DNA from: Rickettsiales bacterium
GTDB lineage: Bacteria; Pseudomonadota; Alphaproteobacteria; Rickettsiales; Anaplasmataceae
Assembly (NCBI GenBank): GCA_031281335.1
Contig: JAITFM010000084.1
Coordinates: forward strand, 1-5,978
Direction of reading: 5' to 3'
DNA: 5,978 bases
The stretch's first letter is position 1; each line of letters starts with the position of its first letter. Shown here piece by piece: positions 5,380-5,978 of this stretch. The notes under the pieces were generated by a model that was given only the letters and a program-made list of their open reading frames with translations, did no database searches and had not been told where the DNA came from. The position numbers were made by a program, and so were the translations under genes.

Positions 5380-5883
5380 ATGTTGAATATGGCAGGAATA
5401 AGAAAAGAGGTTGCTGTAATTATGGGAAGTGAATCAGATTATAGCACCATGGCTCATGCTGTTGATATGTTAAAAGAGCTAGAAATTTTGTATGATATAT
5501 TTATAATATCTGCACATAGGACGCCAGAAAGACTCTTCGATTTTGCTAAAGCTGCACAAGAAAAAGGTTTTAAGGTTATTATAGCTGGTGCAGGGGGGGC
5601 AGCTCATTTACCTGGTATGGTTGCGTCGCTTACTTATTTACCTGTTATCGGCGTTCCTGTGCATAGTAAACAATTAAATGGGCTGGATAGTCTATTGTCT
5701 ATAGTGCAAATGCCAAAGGGTGTACCGGTTGCAACAATGTCCATAGGAGAAAGTGGAGCATATAATGCTGCCATTACCGCCGCATCTATATTGTCGATTT
5801 CTAACAGTGAAATTGCAGGTAGGTTAAAAAAATGGAGAGAGAAACAGACCAAAGGAGTAAAGGAAAAACCGGGTTCATGGTAA
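5380..5883 (+). CDS. purE: N5-carboxyaminoimidazole ribonucleotide mutase PurE
   Basis: Class I PurE, which converts N5-CAIR (made by PurK) to CAIR in de novo purine synthesis in the cytoplasm. The 167 residues match the family. GSESD (16-20) is the substrate phosphate-binding loop, SAHRTP (44-49) contains the catalytic His46, and [12 protein letters not shown] (69-80) is the class I signature. [20 protein letters not shown] forms the next conserved block. The frame begins at ATG 5380; a second ATG at 5389 ([17 protein letters not shown]) fits family N-termini equally well, and neither has a clear ribosome binding site. A run of seven G at 5593-5599 falls inside the signature and is intact in frame. 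mutL starts 4 bases after the stop, suggesting one transcript. PurK is not in the window. Confidence 0.96.
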
Positions 5884-5887
5884 ATTT

Positions 5888-5978
5888 ATGGCAATAATTC
5901 TTTTAGATACAAAAACTATAAACCGTATAGCAGCGGGAGAAGTAATTGAGAGACCAGCAAGCGTAGTGAAGGAATTAG
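5888..5978 (+). CDS. mutL: DNA mismatch repair protein MutL, N-terminal fragment (cut by window edge)
   Basis: The first 30 codons of MutL, the ATP-driven matchmaker that links MutS mismatch recognition to downstream strand processing. [20 protein letters not shown] (11-30) is the invariant start of the GHKL ATPase domain, and Glu29 aligns exactly with the catalytic Glu29 of E. coli MutL. The ATG 4 bases after the purE stop gives the expected family N-terminus. An ATG at 5877 in another frame stops after six codons and is not the start. There is no strong ribosome binding site, so translation may depend on coupling to purE. The frame is open to the right edge. Confidence 0.95.

Noticed and set aside
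5634..5852. Minus-strand 72-codon frame inside purE
   Set aside because: It is the shadow of conserved purE codons.

Overview
The window is AT-rich and gene-dense. It looks like a piece of chromosome from an obligate intracellular alphaproteobacterium of the Rickettsiales. The family is probably Anaplasmataceae and most likely Wolbachia. This rests on the base composition, the gene set (housekeeping sigma factor, omega subunit with a long acidic tail, a dispersed partial Mrp-type antiporter cluster, purE next to mutL) and the style of the proteins. It is recognition from memory, not a database match.

Layout from left to right. Positions 1-326 hold no complete gene. They contain a near-consensus sigma-70 promoter on the minus strand that must drive something beginning at or beyond the left edge. 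rpoD (minus, 327-2267) encodes the primary sigma factor. A 119-base gap follows, with a perfect 10-bp hairpin. Next come five tightly packed minus-strand genes (2387-4190) for subunits of a multi-subunit cation/proton antiporter. In transcription order they are mrpF, mrpG, a stand-alone MbhD/MbhE-type piece equivalent to the C-terminus of MrpA, mrpB and mrpC. rpoZ (RNA polymerase omega, minus, 4227-4655) lies 36 bases upstream of mrpF and probably leads that transcript from a promoter at about 4676-4707. A small XRE-type DNA-binding protein related to HigA-like antitoxins (minus, about 4713-5054) follows. A roughly 300-base AT-rich divergent spacer then separates the leftward genes from the rightward pair purE (5380-5883) and mutL (from 5888, cut by the right edge).

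How the genes relate: RpoD and RpoZ are both RNA polymerase components, and both carry acidic low-complexity segments. The antiporter genes give only part of a complex, because MrpD, MrpE and the large NuoL-like part of MrpA are not here and would have to be encoded elsewhere. PurE belongs to de novo purine synthesis and MutL to mismatch repair; their 4-base spacing suggests co-transcription. No transposase, CRISPR array, tRNA or rRNA gene was recognised. I did not find a convincing novel system. The points most worth a second look are the orphan promoter and palindrome at the left edge, the incomplete antiporter module, the acidic extensions on two polymerase subunits, and the orphan XRE regulator with an inverted repeat around its probable promoter.
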